From Blautia sp. SC05B48 (GTDB lineage: Bacteria > Bacillota > Clostridia > Lachnospirales > Lachnospiraceae): 64,000 nucleotides of DNA. Under the pieces are notes generated by a model, which was not told the origin of the DNA, made no database searches, and was given only the letters and a program-made list of their open reading frames with translations. Positions within the stretch are counted from its first letter, which is position 1. Every line of letters begins with the position of its first letter. The translations under genes were made by a program, and so were the position numbers. The stretch spans positions 805,001 through 869,000 of the forward strand of contig NZ_CP040518.1 in assembly GCF_005848555.1 (NCBI RefSeq). The letters are read 5' to 3'. Shown one piece after another: positions 44,958 to 54,539 of this stretch.

Positions 44958-46448
44958 TTACAGAGTATTGATAAATCTCATAAATGCATCCCAGCCCTCT
45001 GGTGTGCATTTATAAACACCGGCATCCTCCAGTACATGAACAAATACATTGCCCACTTCCCTGCGAAGGACTTCCTGGATATTATCTTTATCAAGTTTCT
45101 CATATTTTGGCAGAAATTCTGCAACCCATGCAGCATGTTTCTCGATTTTCTCATTGGAAGCGATATCCCTGCCGCTTAAAATGTATTCTTCAAGAAGCTC
45201 CAGCTCTTCTTTCAGACGGGCCGGAAGAACAGCGAGTCCCATAACTTCGATAAGACCGATATTCTCTTTCTTGATATGATGATAGCATGCATGCGGATGG
45301 TAAACCCCCAGCGGATGCTCCTCTGTTGTGATATTGTTACGTAATGTCAAATCCAGTTCAAAGGTATCTCCCACTTTACGTGCGATCGGTGTAATGGTGT
45401 TATGCGGCTCTCCGTCTGTTTCTGCAAAGATAAATGCAGCCTCATCAGTATATCCTCTCCAGCCTGCCAGTACATGTGTTGCCAGATCGATCAGTCTCTT
45501 CTCGTCTTTACTGCGGATACGCAGTACGGAAAGAGGCCATTTTACAATGCCGGCTTCCACATCTTCGTATCCCGGGATCGTCACATGCTTTTCAATCTCT
45601 GCCTTTGCCATGGCAAAGGTATAATGTCCGCCCTGGAAATGATCGTGGCTGAGGATAGAACCTCCTACGATCGGAAGGTCCGCATTGGAGCCAAGGAAAT
45701 AATGCGGGAACAGCTTTACAAAATCAAACAGCTTGATAAATGTATTTCTCTCGATCTTCATCGGAGTATGCTGACTGTTAAATACGATACAATGTTCATT
45801 GTAGTAAACATATGGAGAGTACTGGAAGCCCCATGGACTGTCATTGATGGTGATCGGGATGATCCTGTGGTTCTCCCTTGCCGGATGATTGACTCTTCCT
45901 GCATAGCCTTCATTTTCCGGACAAAGCAGACATTTTGGATAGCTGCTGGATTTTACCAGCTTGGCAGCTGCGATAGCCTTTGGGTCTTTTTCCGGCTTGG
46001 AAAGGTTGATCGTGATATCAATCTTGCCATATTCGCTGTCTACTGTCCATTTCTGATCTTTTTTTACGCGATAACGTCTGATATAGTTGCTGTCCTGACT
46101 CAGCTTATAAAAATAATCTGTGGCTTTTTCCGGATCTTCTTTATAAGCATCCCAGAATTCTCTCTGTACCTGGGCAGGACGCGGCATCAGACAGTTCATC
46201 AGCTTTGTATCAAAGAGATCTCTGTACACAATACTGTCCTCGATGATACCCCTCTTTACAGCCTCATCAAGAAGTTCGTTCAAAGTCTCCTCAAGGTCAA
46301 TTTTAGCATACTCTGTCTCCGGTTCTGTATATTCGCTTTCCCCAAAAGCATCCAGAAGAAGATTTGTTGCATAAATTCTTTCGCATTCCGGAGTAATACC
46401 ACTCTCCATCCCATACTGTACCAATTTTTTAATACTTTCACTTAACAT
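44958..46448 (-). CDS. galT: UDP-glucose--hexose-1-phosphate uridylyltransferase, GalT class II
   Basis: A 496-residue GalT of the longer Gram-positive class. Conserved blocks: CLLCPENEGYAGRVNHPARENHRIIPI, SPYVYYNEHCIVFNSQHTPM, and GSILSHDHFQGGHYTFAMAKA holding the active-site His-x-His region. It exchanges UMP between UDP-glucose and galactose-1-phosphate in the Leloir pathway. galK and galE are not in the window. ATG 46448 follows AAAGGGG; an upstream frame opening at 46544 is less likely. Its leader contains two inverted repeats. Confidence 0.95.
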   Translation of the reverse strand: MLSESIKKLVQYGMESGITPECERIYATNLLLDAFGESEYTEPETEYAKIDLEETLNELLDEAVKRGIIEDSIVYRDLFDTKLMNCLMPRPAQVQREFWDAYKEDPEKATDYFYKLSQDSNYIRRYRVKKDQKWTVDSEYGKIDITINLSKPEKDPKAIAAAKLVKSSSYPKCLLCPENEGYAGRVNHPARENHRIIPITINDSPWGFQYSPYVYYNEHCIVFNSQHTPMKIERNTFIKLFDFVKLFPHYFLGSNADLPIVGGSILSHDHFQGGHYTFAMAKAEIEKHVTIPGYEDVEAGIVKWPLSVLRIRSKDEKRLIDLATHVLAGWRGYTDEAAFIFAETDGEPHNTITPIARKVGDTFELDLTLRNNITTEEHPLGVYHPHACYHHIKKENIGLIEVMGLAVLPARLKEELELLEEYILSGRDIASNEKIEKHAAWVAEFLPKYEKLDKDNIQEVLRREVGNVFVHVLEDAGVYKCTPEGWDAFMRFINTL

Positions 46449-46480
46449 TGCTTTTTCCCCTTTCCTGTCGCACTTTTCCC

Positions 46481-46536
46481 GGAAAACAGGACCTGTTTTT
46501 CCTGTTTTCCGATTTATGCCAAACGGGAACTCCCGT
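46481..46536. promoter_or_regulatory. Inverted repeats in the galT leader
   Basis: GGAAAACAGG (46481-46490) and CCTGTTTTCC (46501-46510) form a perfect 10-bp stem, and ACGGGAACTCCCGT (46523-46536) a second short one. They lie between the upstream gene and the galT ribosome site. No U-tract follows the stem in the direction of transcription. They may be an operator or leader element. Confidence 0.4.
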
Positions 46537-46594
46537 CTTGCCATCCTTCTGTAGCCCCATGGCCTTGGCCTTCATCCGGCCTGCTCTGTAGGCA

Positions 46595-49048
46595 TCACTC
46601 TGTGACGTTTTCTATATAGGTGAGAAATACATTTCCGGCACTCTCAAACAGCGCTGTACTGTCATTCATTCCATACGGGCTGATCTGTCCTGTTGCCGGA
46701 TCATAAAGATAGGTATTATATTCATCATAGCCTACGATCACCACACTGGAATTTTCTCCTGTCTTGGCGATCACCGGTCGCTGGGCACTGACCTCATAAA
46801 GAACATTGTCAAGAGTACAGCCGGTCAGATCGATCACCGTTCCCATATCGCCAAGGCTATCCTGAAGTTCTTTTTTCTTCCAGCTGGCTGTACGTATACT
46901 TTCCGGCACATCCTCTATATTCATCTGAAGCTTTGTTTTTTTGTTTCCACGTTCCCAAACGTATTGCTGCGCACGATTAAGTACAACTCCAGTCTGCGTA
47001 TCCGCGCGTTTCACAGCTGCAGCCGGATCGGTATAGATACGGTCAAGAGAACCATATGCATAAACATAATAAAGTTCTCCCTGCGGAACGGTGGTATCCA
47101 ATGTTACCGATGAGTCTTCAGTACTCTCGATCTTGGAACAAACAAGCAACGGACTGTCTGTCTCCGGTTTCTGGGTCATGGTCAGGCGGATCAGCGTTCC
47201 TGCACGGTTTGTAGTGATCAATGCTACATCTATCTGGCTTCCGGATGCTTTTTTGTTATTCATGATATTGTCCTTTTTCTGGACTGTATAAGCATTCCCC
47301 GATTTTGCAGAAAGTTCAAACTCCATCATGGTACTGCCAACCGTTACATTGGTGATATAAAGGCCGTCCTGACGATACTCTTTTTTCACTTTTCCTTTAA
47401 AGCTTTCAATGCGGAATGTGCTGATTCCCTCTGTTTCATGTCCGTTGGCATCAGTAAGAATGTCCTCATCGGAAAGGATCCCATATACCAGATCTTCATT
47501 CATAAATCCCAGAACTCTCAGATTTTTTCCGCTTTCCGGCGAAATATCTCTTGTTTTCAGAGAATCAAATTCAATTTCCCTGATCTTCCCTGCATCATCT
47601 CCGGATTCGATCAGCCATGCTGCATGTGCCTTGGTATCTGACACAACAAAATGGTTCTGTTTAATCCCTTCTTCAAGAACCTGTGAGGTTCCTGTCTCAA
47701 TATCTACCTGATACAGCTTCTGTGCAAACAGCAGAAACAGCTGATTGTTTTTGTTTACATAAGTGAGTGTTCCAAGATCTTCCTTCAGGAACTCGTAGGA
47801 TTCTGTACTTGGTATGAATACTTTTTCTTCCACCACATTGCGGTCGCTATTGTAGTGATAAACACAGACACCGCTGTATCCCTCGTGAACACCACGGTTC
47901 ATATAACCGTACAATACAAAGTCCACATCCCCGTTATCTGCCACTCGGATGATCTTGATATCATGTTCGTTGCGCACATATCTGGAATCGTTATCTTCCT
48001 CTTTACGGAAGCTGAAGATCCTTGTGATCTTTCCGCTGGACGGTGCATAAGACCAGAGATCCCCATCCTGCTCAAAAGCAACGATCTTTCCACTGCTGTC
48101 TGAAGCATAGGTGACATTCTTGTCACGGACACCCAGAAGCAGGCCTGCATCAGAAACTACCTTCTGAGATGGATCAAATACCTTCGTTGCAGAACGTTTG
48201 AAATCCAGCAGCATGATCCTTGTTTCTGTATAACGCATACGATAAAATTCCGTAACATCATAAATTTCGGTTTTACCCTCATCATCCTGTGCGGAAACCT
48301 GATAATCCAGCGTGATACTTGCAGTCGTTTCATTGATATCATCGATCAGCGGAACTCCTTCCATATAGAGCTTCGGAGAAAGGGATCCCCAGCTGATATT
48401 GGAAAGTCCGGAATTGATGGAAATATTATTGTAATTCGTTCCGCCAGAAGTATCCTCCGCTTCCAGATATCCGGTCAGCGTATCTGCCTGTTCCTTGTCC
48501 AGACACTTTGTGGAAAAATCCCTGACAAACTGAAGATACGCTTCTGTATTCAACTGGGTTCTGGAAACCACTCTTGTGTAGTAGTAAACTTCCCCCGCAC
48601 TGGTATCCAGCGTAATCTGCATGGAATACTCCTGGTTCATGCGAAGGTCACTGCCGATCTCAATCTCTGTACTTAAACAGCCGTTGTCCTCTTTCGTGAG
48701 ATTCTTGATCTTACGGTTCTCCATAACCTTACTTCCGTCTGAAGTCCGTACCTCATAAGCAAGCCCTGTTACTGTATCAGCATATGGGTTGATCTCAAAA
48801 GACACTTTTTTGGTAGTATCCAACGGAGTAATACTTCCCCTCATGAAATCGGTCTGCATCTGCTGTCTGTATCCATACATCTTATTTGCCTGGGTACTTC
48901 CGATCTTTACCATAACCTCCGGAAGTGTGGCATCGTTCATATCGGAGCGGTTATCTGTAGACTGGCTGTTCATCAGAAACGAGGTCCCGGCTACTACTGC
49001 CACAAAGATCACCAGCAGTATCGCTCCCTTACGTAGGATCTTCATCAT
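46595..49048 (-). CDS. Large membrane-anchored hypothetical with degenerate C39-like tail
   Basis: An 817-residue protein with one N-terminal membrane segment (about 8-25, GAILLVIFVAVVAGTSFLM) and a long outer part rich in strands, including repeated propeller-like units (about 320-600). The last 100 residues (LTGCTLDNVLYEVSAQRPVIAK...VVIVGYDEYNTYLYDPATGQI) resemble the C-terminal half of a C39/papain-like peptidase, but the catalytic histidine position holds serine and no nucleophile cysteine context is clear. Function is unknown; an envelope role is likely. The double ATG (49048, 49045) follows GGGAG, just after the methyltransferase stop. Confidence 0.75.
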   Translation of the reverse strand: MMKILRKGAILLVIFVAVVAGTSFLMNSQSTDNRSDMNDATLPEVMVKIGSTQANKMYGYRQQMQTDFMRGSITPLDTTKKVSFEINPYADTVTGLAYEVRTSDGSKVMENRKIKNLTKEDNGCLSTEIEIGSDLRMNQEYSMQITLDTSAGEVYYYTRVVSRTQLNTEAYLQFVRDFSTKCLDKEQADTLTGYLEAEDTSGGTNYNNISINSGLSNISWGSLSPKLYMEGVPLIDDINETTASITLDYQVSAQDDEGKTEIYDVTEFYRMRYTETRIMLLDFKRSATKVFDPSQKVVSDAGLLLGVRDKNVTYASDSSGKIVAFEQDGDLWSYAPSSGKITRIFSFRKEEDNDSRYVRNEHDIKIIRVADNGDVDFVLYGYMNRGVHEGYSGVCVYHYNSDRNVVEEKVFIPSTESYEFLKEDLGTLTYVNKNNQLFLLFAQKLYQVDIETGTSQVLEEGIKQNHFVVSDTKAHAAWLIESGDDAGKIREIEFDSLKTRDISPESGKNLRVLGFMNEDLVYGILSDEDILTDANGHETEGISTFRIESFKGKVKKEYRQDGLYITNVTVGSTMMEFELSAKSGNAYTVQKKDNIMNNKKASGSQIDVALITTNRAGTLIRLTMTQKPETDSPLLVCSKIESTEDSSVTLDTTVPQGELYYVYAYGSLDRIYTDPAAAVKRADTQTGVVLNRAQQYVWERGNKKTKLQMNIEDVPESIRTASWKKKELQDSLGDMGTVIDLTGCTLDNVLYEVSAQRPVIAKTGENSSVVIVGYDEYNTYLYDPATGQISPYGMNDSTALFESAGNVFLTYIENVTE

Positions 49049-49049
49049 G

Positions 49050-50222
49050 TCATTCTCCCTTCTGTGAGGCTGACTCTTCCGGATAAAGAAGCCTGTCCAG
49101 GGTAGGAGCCACATGAAGAGCCTTCATGGTATCCGAAAAACTGTCCCTGCTCTTTTTCTTTCCGGTTTTTACTGCGCGGATCAGAATATTCTTTGGTGTA
49201 TGTTCCATATCGATAAATTCAAGGAGCTGGGTTTCATATCCTTTGCTTTCCAGAAGCTCGGCACGAAGACCATCTGTGATCAGAGCTGCCATTCTTTCCT
49301 TCAGGATTCCATAACGCATAACAGGCTGAAGCATTTCGTTTCGGATCTGACGGTTCAGTTCATGCTGACAGCATGGGACAGACAGGATCACCTGAGCCCC
49401 CCATTCCACTGCCTTGGCCAAAGCAAAATCTGTTGCTGTATCGCAGGCATGAAGTGTCACCACCATGTCCACAGAAGAAACTCCTTCATACCCTGCAATA
49501 TCTCCCTGGTAAAAATGCAGCTTGTCATAACCATAAGATCTGGCCAATTCACTGCAATGCCGTATCACATCTTCCTTAAGATCCAGCCCTATGATGTTTA
49601 CATCAAAACCCTCCAGTTCTCTGAGATAATAATACACAGCAAAAGTAAGATAGGATTTCCCGCAGCCAAAATCCAGAATCGTGATTTCTCTGTCTTTAGG
49701 AAGCTTCGGAAGGATATCCCTGATAAACTCCAGAAAGCGGTTGATCTGTCTGAACTTATCATATCTGGAGGCAACGATCTTCCCATCCTTTGTCATAACT
49801 CCCAGATCCACCAGAAACGGAGCTGCCGTTCCCTCTCTGAGAATGTACTGTTTCACCCGGTTATGAGGAGCGATCTTTATCTTTTCATTCTGCGCAGGCC
49901 CGTGTTGTTTTGTTTTGATGGTTGCTTTCCCTTTCTTGCTGATAAGGATACTTCCATCCTGACTGCGTCCGGTTGCCTGAAGCTGACGAAATTCCTCCAT
50001 AGCATGCTCCAGATAAGCGATCATCTCTTCCCTGGTAAAATTCTTATGATAAACCTTCGTCCCTTCTGTCATGGACGCCTGGTAAAAAATCTGGCCCTTC
50101 AGCTCCACAGGACGAAGCTTCACCTTAGAAGGTCCCTCGCCAGTCCTGCGGCCACTGACAACAGCCTGTATCAGCTGTTCATTAATCTGTTCTTCTAAAA
50201 ATTCCCTTATTGTCTTCATCAT
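49050..50222 (-). CDS. SAM-dependent methyltransferase, METTL25/RRNAD1-like
   Basis: A 390-residue class I methyltransferase. The SAM motif ILDFGCGKSYLTFAVYYYL is at about residue 185, followed by NIIGLDLKEDVI, HFYQGDIAGY and VVTLHACDTATDFALA; SVPCCQHELNRQI is a distinctive cysteine motif. The N-terminal 130 residues carry a separate binding domain. These features match the group related to eukaryotic METTL25/RRNAD1; the substrate is unknown, possibly RNA. Its stop precedes the start of the downstream hypothetical by one base, so the two are coupled. Confidence 0.85.
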   Translation of the reverse strand: MMKTIREFLEEQINEQLIQAVVSGRRTGEGPSKVKLRPVELKGQIFYQASMTEGTKVYHKNFTREEMIAYLEHAMEEFRQLQATGRSQDGSILISKKGKATIKTKQHGPAQNEKIKIAPHNRVKQYILREGTAAPFLVDLGVMTKDGKIVASRYDKFRQINRFLEFIRDILPKLPKDREITILDFGCGKSYLTFAVYYYLRELEGFDVNIIGLDLKEDVIRHCSELARSYGYDKLHFYQGDIAGYEGVSSVDMVVTLHACDTATDFALAKAVEWGAQVILSVPCCQHELNRQIRNEMLQPVMRYGILKERMAALITDGLRAELLESKGYETQLLEFIDMEHTPKNILIRAVKTGKKKSRDSFSDTMKALHVAPTLDRLLYPEESASQKGE

Positions 50223-50332
50223 ACTTCCATTATATTCACTTTTTGTTTTATTGTATATGGACAGATGTTGTGCGAACCAGTATTGGTCGCTTCTGCCGGT
50301 ATCACAGTATCGTTCATGGGTAAACCGCCATT

Positions 50333-50713
50333 TTAATACTCAGTGCGAAAACATTTTCTGCACCTTCTCCTCCTGCATCTTCGTCTGGAAATCTCCTGAT
50401 ACACCAGCACTTCGATCAGATCATCCAGGAATCCTCCTGGAATCTCCTGTACACTGGTATCTCCCTCCATCTGTCCCTTCACCTGGTGACAGATGTGATA
50501 GAGCATGAAACGATCCGGATATTCATCATACAGCCGGCTTCCCTCATAATCCAGAAGCTGACACTGTGCTTCCGCTTTTTCCTGGATCCTTCGGGCTGTA
50601 TCCGGATAGTATGATCTCATCAGATCAAATTCCTTTTCCTGTTCTCTCTCTTCATTATAAAAACCAGGACTTCCCTGTGTAGCATAAAACGGATAAAAAT
50701 CTGGATAGATCAT
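50333..50713 (-). CDS. Conserved hypothetical protein
   Basis: A 126-residue protein, not assigned to a family. It opens MIYPDFYPFYATQGSPGF with aromatic residues, has an amphipathic helical middle (SYYPDTARRIQEKAEAQCQLLDYEGSRLYDEYPDRFMLYHICHQV) and ends in an arginine/cysteine-rich tail (RRRCRRRRCRKC). The tail suggests nucleic-acid binding or a spore-coat-like role; both are guesses. It lies between mtnN and the methyltransferase gene. Confidence 0.65.
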   Translation of the reverse strand: MIYPDFYPFYATQGSPGFYNEEREQEKEFDLMRSYYPDTARRIQEKAEAQCQLLDYEGSRLYDEYPDRFMLYHICHQVKGQMEGDTSVQEIPGGFLDDLIEVLVYQEISRRRCRRRRCRKCFRTEY

Positions 50714-50791
50714 AACTCTTCTGCTGTCCTCTCTCTGCTATCTCTTACAGTATATGCAGAAGAAAAATGACGGTTCCCTCCAAAGTTCCGA

Positions 50792-51493
50792 TCAAGCCAT
50801 GCGTTTCAGCATTCCCTGGGTCAGACGTACGCTGTGCTCAATTGCAAGCTTTTCAAACGCCGGATAATCCATGTTTGCACTATTATCTGCTTTATCTGAG
50901 ATAGCACGGATGATCAGGAATGGAATCCCATTAAGAGCTGCTGCCTGTCCGATCGCTGCGCCCTCCATTTCAACAGCATAGGCGCTGAATTCCTTTACAA
51001 TATTATCTTTTACACCCTGATCACATACAAACTGATCTCCGGAAGCAATTCTTCCTTCAAAAACCCGGATCTCCGGATTTACTTCCTCGCATACATCATG
51101 TGCGATCTTACGAAGGCACTCATCTGCCTGGAAAGAAAATTCTTTCATCTGCGGGATCTGTCCCTTCGGATATCCGAACCCGGTTGCATCCATATCATGA
51201 TGAAGAACATCTGTGGAAAGTACGATATCTCCAATATTGATATCATTGTTAAGGCTTCCTGCGATACCGGTATTGATCACCGCTTCCACCTGAAAGAGAT
51301 CTGCCAGGATCTGGGTGCACATACCGGCATTTACCTTACCGATCCCGGACTGTACCACAACTACCTTCTTTCCTTCCAGAACACCCTCATAAAAATCCAT
51401 TCCGGCTCTGGTAGTAATGGATACATTCTCCATAACCTCTTTCAGTCTTGCTACTTCCTGTTCCATTGCTCCTATGATTCCAACACATTTCAT
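50792..51493 (-). CDS. mtnN: 5'-methylthioadenosine/S-adenosylhomocysteine nucleosidase
   Basis: A 233-residue MTA/SAH nucleosidase. The opening IGIIGAMEQEV-type motif holds the glutamate near residue 12; NTGIAGSL, ASGDQFV, VEMEGAAIGQAA and RAISDKAD (catalytic Asp) are all present. It hydrolyses MTA and SAH to adenine and a thioribose, recycling methyl-transfer products and feeding autoinducer-2 formation. A GAGAGGA site precedes the start. Confidence 0.96.
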   Translation of the reverse strand: MKCVGIIGAMEQEVARLKEVMENVSITTRAGMDFYEGVLEGKKVVVVQSGIGKVNAGMCTQILADLFQVEAVINTGIAGSLNNDINIGDIVLSTDVLHHDMDATGFGYPKGQIPQMKEFSFQADECLRKIAHDVCEEVNPEIRVFEGRIASGDQFVCDQGVKDNIVKEFSAYAVEMEGAAIGQAAALNGIPFLIIRAISDKADNSANMDYPAFEKLAIEHSVRLTQGMLKRMA

Positions 51494-51606
51494 GATCTGT
51501 AAATCCTCTCTTTCAATATGATATCCTGCTGAATTTCACATTTTTTCTGTTCAGCAGTATCTTTTTCTTTTTCTACATTGTTCATTATAACAAATTTTAT
51601 TTTTTA

Positions 51607-51635
51607 TGGAAACTTTTTTTGAGAGATGCTATAAT
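51607..51635 (+). promoter_or_regulatory. Promoter of the TSCPD gene
   Basis: TGGAAA (51607-51612), 17-bp spacer and TATAAT (51630-51635), about 32 bp before the start codon. Confidence 0.5.
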
Positions 51636-51666
51636 CGATAAATAAACAGAACAGGAGGTAACCAGA

Positions 51667-51915
51667 ATGGTTTATAAGACAAAAGGCGTCTGTGCTCAGG
51701 GAATTGAGTTCGAGATCGACGATAATAAAAAAGTTCACAATATCAAGTTTACAGGCGGATGTTCCGGAAACACACAGGGTGTTGCACAGCTTGCAGAGGG
51801 AATGGATGCAGATGAAGTAATCTCCCGTCTGGAAGGCATCCGCTGCGGATTCAAACCAACTTCATGTCCGGATCAGCTTGCAAAAGCCATCCGCCAGGCA
51901 TTGAACGAAGGCTGA
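51667..51915 (+). CDS. TSCPD-domain protein (TIGR03905 type)
   Basis: An 82-residue protein carrying the motif KPTSCPDQLAKAI that names the TSCPD family, plus KFTGGCSGNTQGVAQLAEGM. The domain also occurs at the end of class II ribonucleotide reductases, where its cysteines may bind zinc or nucleic acid. The free-standing form has no settled function. AGGAGG precedes ATG, and a strong terminator follows, so it is a single-gene unit. Confidence 0.93.
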   Translation: MVYKTKGVCAQGIEFEIDDNKKVHNIKFTGGCSGNTQGVAQLAEGMDADEVISRLEGIRCGFKPTSCPDQLAKAIRQALNEG

Positions 51916-51950
51916 TCTCACACAATCTTATTTTGTATATCTGATATATC

Positions 51951-51985
51951 ATCACCCTGCGAAAAATTTCCGCAGGGTGATTTTA
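51951..51985 (+). terminator. Terminator of the TSCPD gene
   Basis: ATCACCCTGCG (51951-51961) pairs perfectly with CGCAGGGTGAT (51971-51981), then TTTT. Confidence 0.88.
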
Positions 51986-52029
51986 GGTTTAGGATAATCT
52001 GACAAAATAACTGTCTCAACGTTATTTAG

Positions 52030-53646
52030 TTAAATGTCCGTTCTATCCCACTTGTCACACAGTGACTGGATATCTCTTGCAAAACGATCCAGATCTTTAT
52101 TGGGGCAGCCTTCATTCTTCCGGATCACGGACATCAGGCGACGTCCCATAGCCAACAGCTTCTCATATGCACGGGCAGCCTTGGTTGTTTTCGGCGAAGC
52201 AGTTGCCTTTACGATCCGAACACCGACAGCCTCATGGATACACCGGTTCTCCAGAAGATCATATTCTGTTCCACTAAAGGGTGCTGTTGCATCATACCCA
52301 AGCTCTTCTTTAAGCCTCTGGGCAAAAATCTCCGTCACCGTATCATCACCATGCGTAACAAATACGTGTTTTGGTCTCGTCTCAAAGGCTTTCGCCCATT
52401 CTATAAGTCCGTTTACATCCGCATGACCGCTGATTCCCGGCATTTTGCATATTTCAGCAGCTACCTGCACATTCTCACCAAACAGCTTCATCTCCGCAGC
52501 ACCTTCCAATAATGCCCGCCCCGGAGTTCCTATAGCCTGGTATCCAACAAAAAGAATGGTATTTCTGGGATTCCACAGATTGTGTTTCAGATGATGTTTG
52601 ATACGACCAGCATCACACATACCGCTGGCGGAAATGATCACCTTGCAGTCCTCATCAAAATTGATAGCTCTGGAATCATCGGTAGTAACGGAGGTCTTCA
52701 ATCCCTGGAAGGATAACGGATTGATACCTTTATTCAAAAGATCCATTGCTTCCTCATCATAGCAGGTATATGCATTCTCACTGAAGATCGTAGTTGCCTC
52801 ATTGGCGAGGGGACTGTCTACATATACCGTAAAACCATCATGGCCGTGAACCAGTCCCTGTTCTTTGATCTGTCGGATAAAATACAGCATTTCCTGAGTA
52901 CGGCCTACTGCAAAGGACGGGATCACCAGACTGCCGCCTCTGTCAAAGGTCCTCTGGATGATCTCTGCCAGTATTGCCGGATAATCCGGACGGTCTCCAT
53001 GACTGCGGTCTCCGTAGGTAGATTCCATCACAACATAATCTGCCTCTCGGATATATACCGGATCCCTGATCAGTGGCTGATCGATATTTCCGATATCGCC
53101 GGAAAAAACGATCTTTTCTGTTTTGTCCTCTTCCGTCATCCAGACTTCAATACTGCTGGAGCCAAGAAGATGTCCTGCATCCACAAATCTTACTTCGATT
53201 CCCTCTGCCGGTTTGATGATCTTATCATATGGGCATCTGACGAAGTTCCGGAGCACACCCATGGCATCTTCCATAGTGTATGCAGGAATAAATTCCGGTT
53301 TTCCTTCTCTCCGCCCCTTTCGGTTTCTCCACTCAGCCTCGAACATCTGGATATGTGCGCTGTCACGAAGCATGATATCGCAGAGATTACAAGTTGCCTC
53401 TGTCGCATAGATCGGCCCCTGATAGCCTTTTGCATACAAGGCCGGAAGATTTCCGGAATGATCCATGTGTGCATGTGTCAGAAGCACAAAATCCAGATCA
53501 CCCGGAGCCACCGGAAGCTCCTTATTTTCATAATAATCCGGTCCCTGCTCCATTCCATAATCCACCAGGAACTTCCGTCCTGCCGCTTCCAGATAATAAC
53601 AGCTTCCGGTCACCTCATGCGTAGCACCAATAAATGTTATCTTCAT
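52030..53646 (-). CDS. Beta-CASP metallo-beta-lactamase-fold hydrolase (RNase-like)
   Basis: A 538-residue protein of the CPSF/beta-CASP group. Metal motifs: THAHMDHSG (about 59-67), DAGHLLGS and SGDIGN. The beta-CASP region has ESTYGDRSH, IPSFAVGRTQEML and SASGMCDAGRIKHH; the RMMBL part shows ISGHADVNGLIEWAK and FVTHGD. Such enzymes are RNases or nucleases acting on RNA. The C-terminal 70 residues extend beyond the core. ATG 53646 was chosen because GGGGG sits at correct spacing. Confidence 0.93.
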   Translation of the reverse strand: MKITFIGATHEVTGSCYYLEAAGRKFLVDYGMEQGPDYYENKELPVAPGDLDFVLLTHAHMDHSGNLPALYAKGYQGPIYATEATCNLCDIMLRDSAHIQMFEAEWRNRKGRREGKPEFIPAYTMEDAMGVLRNFVRCPYDKIIKPAEGIEVRFVDAGHLLGSSSIEVWMTEEDKTEKIVFSGDIGNIDQPLIRDPVYIREADYVVMESTYGDRSHGDRPDYPAILAEIIQRTFDRGGSLVIPSFAVGRTQEMLYFIRQIKEQGLVHGHDGFTVYVDSPLANEATTIFSENAYTCYDEEAMDLLNKGINPLSFQGLKTSVTTDDSRAINFDEDCKVIISASGMCDAGRIKHHLKHNLWNPRNTILFVGYQAIGTPGRALLEGAAEMKLFGENVQVAAEICKMPGISGHADVNGLIEWAKAFETRPKHVFVTHGDDTVTEIFAQRLKEELGYDATAPFSGTEYDLLENRCIHEAVGVRIVKATASPKTTKAARAYEKLLAMGRRLMSVIRKNEGCPNKDLDRFARDIQSLCDKWDRTDI

Positions 53647-53993
53647 GCACAAGCCCCCTTTTCCGTCCCACGTTCTGAAATTTCCATATCAAAAAAAGCC
53701 TGAAGGATCTCTCTGTGATATCCGATCGTCCAGAAACGCTGTGATATACAATTCCAAGAAGAAATAATCGACTTTTTGTTTATTAACGATTTGTTATTGT
53801 ATTTATTATACACGAAATATATGTTTTTTGACAGTCTTTTTGTGAAATATGTTTCTTTTTTTAAGGGGATTTTTTTAGATTTTTTGATATTATTCAGAAT
53901 TTTTAGACATTCCCCAGCGAAGGTAATGTAAAGTTTACTGGATTTTTTATTTTTTTGGGGTGTGACATCGCTGGGGATGTGAGAGTTGATTTG
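53647..53993. other. Gap with a long-range inverted repeat 3' of the DUF6147-like gene
   Basis: TCCCCAGCGA (53911-53920) is matched perfectly by TCGCTGGGGA (53968-53977), 47 bp apart, just past the stop codon of the DUF6147-like gene. The loop contains a T-rich run and a GTAAAGTTTAC palindrome. The rest of the gap is very AT-rich with no gene. The repeat may form the 3' structure of the minus-strand transcript. Confidence 0.55.
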
Positions 53994-54473
53994 TTATTTT
54001 ACTAAAACACCGCTGGTTAATGTTGTAGTTGATTCCTTGCTTCCATCTTTTGCTGCATGATATCCTCGTACGCGATAATAATAACCGCTCGGAACGATAA
54101 CTGTCAGTCCCTTATTTAAATGATCTACATTGTTTGCTGTATAACTCCAACTTTTATAAGTAGAATATGTACCTTTTACTTTCCGTTCCAAATATATCTC
54201 CAAATATACTTTATCACAAACATGATGACACTGTGTTATTCCTGAAACAGCCACCTTATTGCTAGCCATTTTTTTCACAGAAGTTGTTCCAAAATTTAAA
54301 TTGTTGCCTCTTAACATACTGTATGTAGTATCTTCAGCATAATCCGCATCTGTATCCGTATCCACTGAAAAATCATCTGATAAATTCTCTGCCATTACAG
54401 GTGACGCAAACAATATGCTGCAACAGCATACTAATAATAAATTTCGCACAATTCTTTTCATTTTCTCTTTCAT
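53994..54473 (-). CDS. Small secreted protein, DUF6147-like
   Basis: A 159-residue protein with a clear signal peptide (about 1-28, IVRNLLLVCCCSILFASPVMAEN). An acidic stretch (DDFSVDTDTDADYAED) and a strand-rich domain follow (NNLNFGTTSVKKMASNKVAVSGITQCHHVCDKVYLEIYLERK... YYYRVRGYHAAKDGSKESTTT), with two cysteines able to form a disulfide. The fold looks fibronectin-like; the DUF6147 name is from memory. ATG 54473 has AAAGG upstream. It follows the DUF4367 gene by 66 bp and is lower in GC than the surrounding genes. Confidence 0.75.
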   Translation of the reverse strand: MKEKMKRIVRNLLLVCCCSILFASPVMAENLSDDFSVDTDTDADYAEDTTYSMLRGNNLNFGTTSVKKMASNKVAVSGITQCHHVCDKVYLEIYLERKVKGTYSTYKSWSYTANNVDHLNKGLTVIVPSGYYYRVRGYHAAKDGSKESTTTLTSGVLVK

Positions 54474-54539
54474 ATAGTGCCTTTCCACCTTTAAACTTCC
54501 ATTACAATATATATACGAGTTAAGAAATAAATTATCTCG

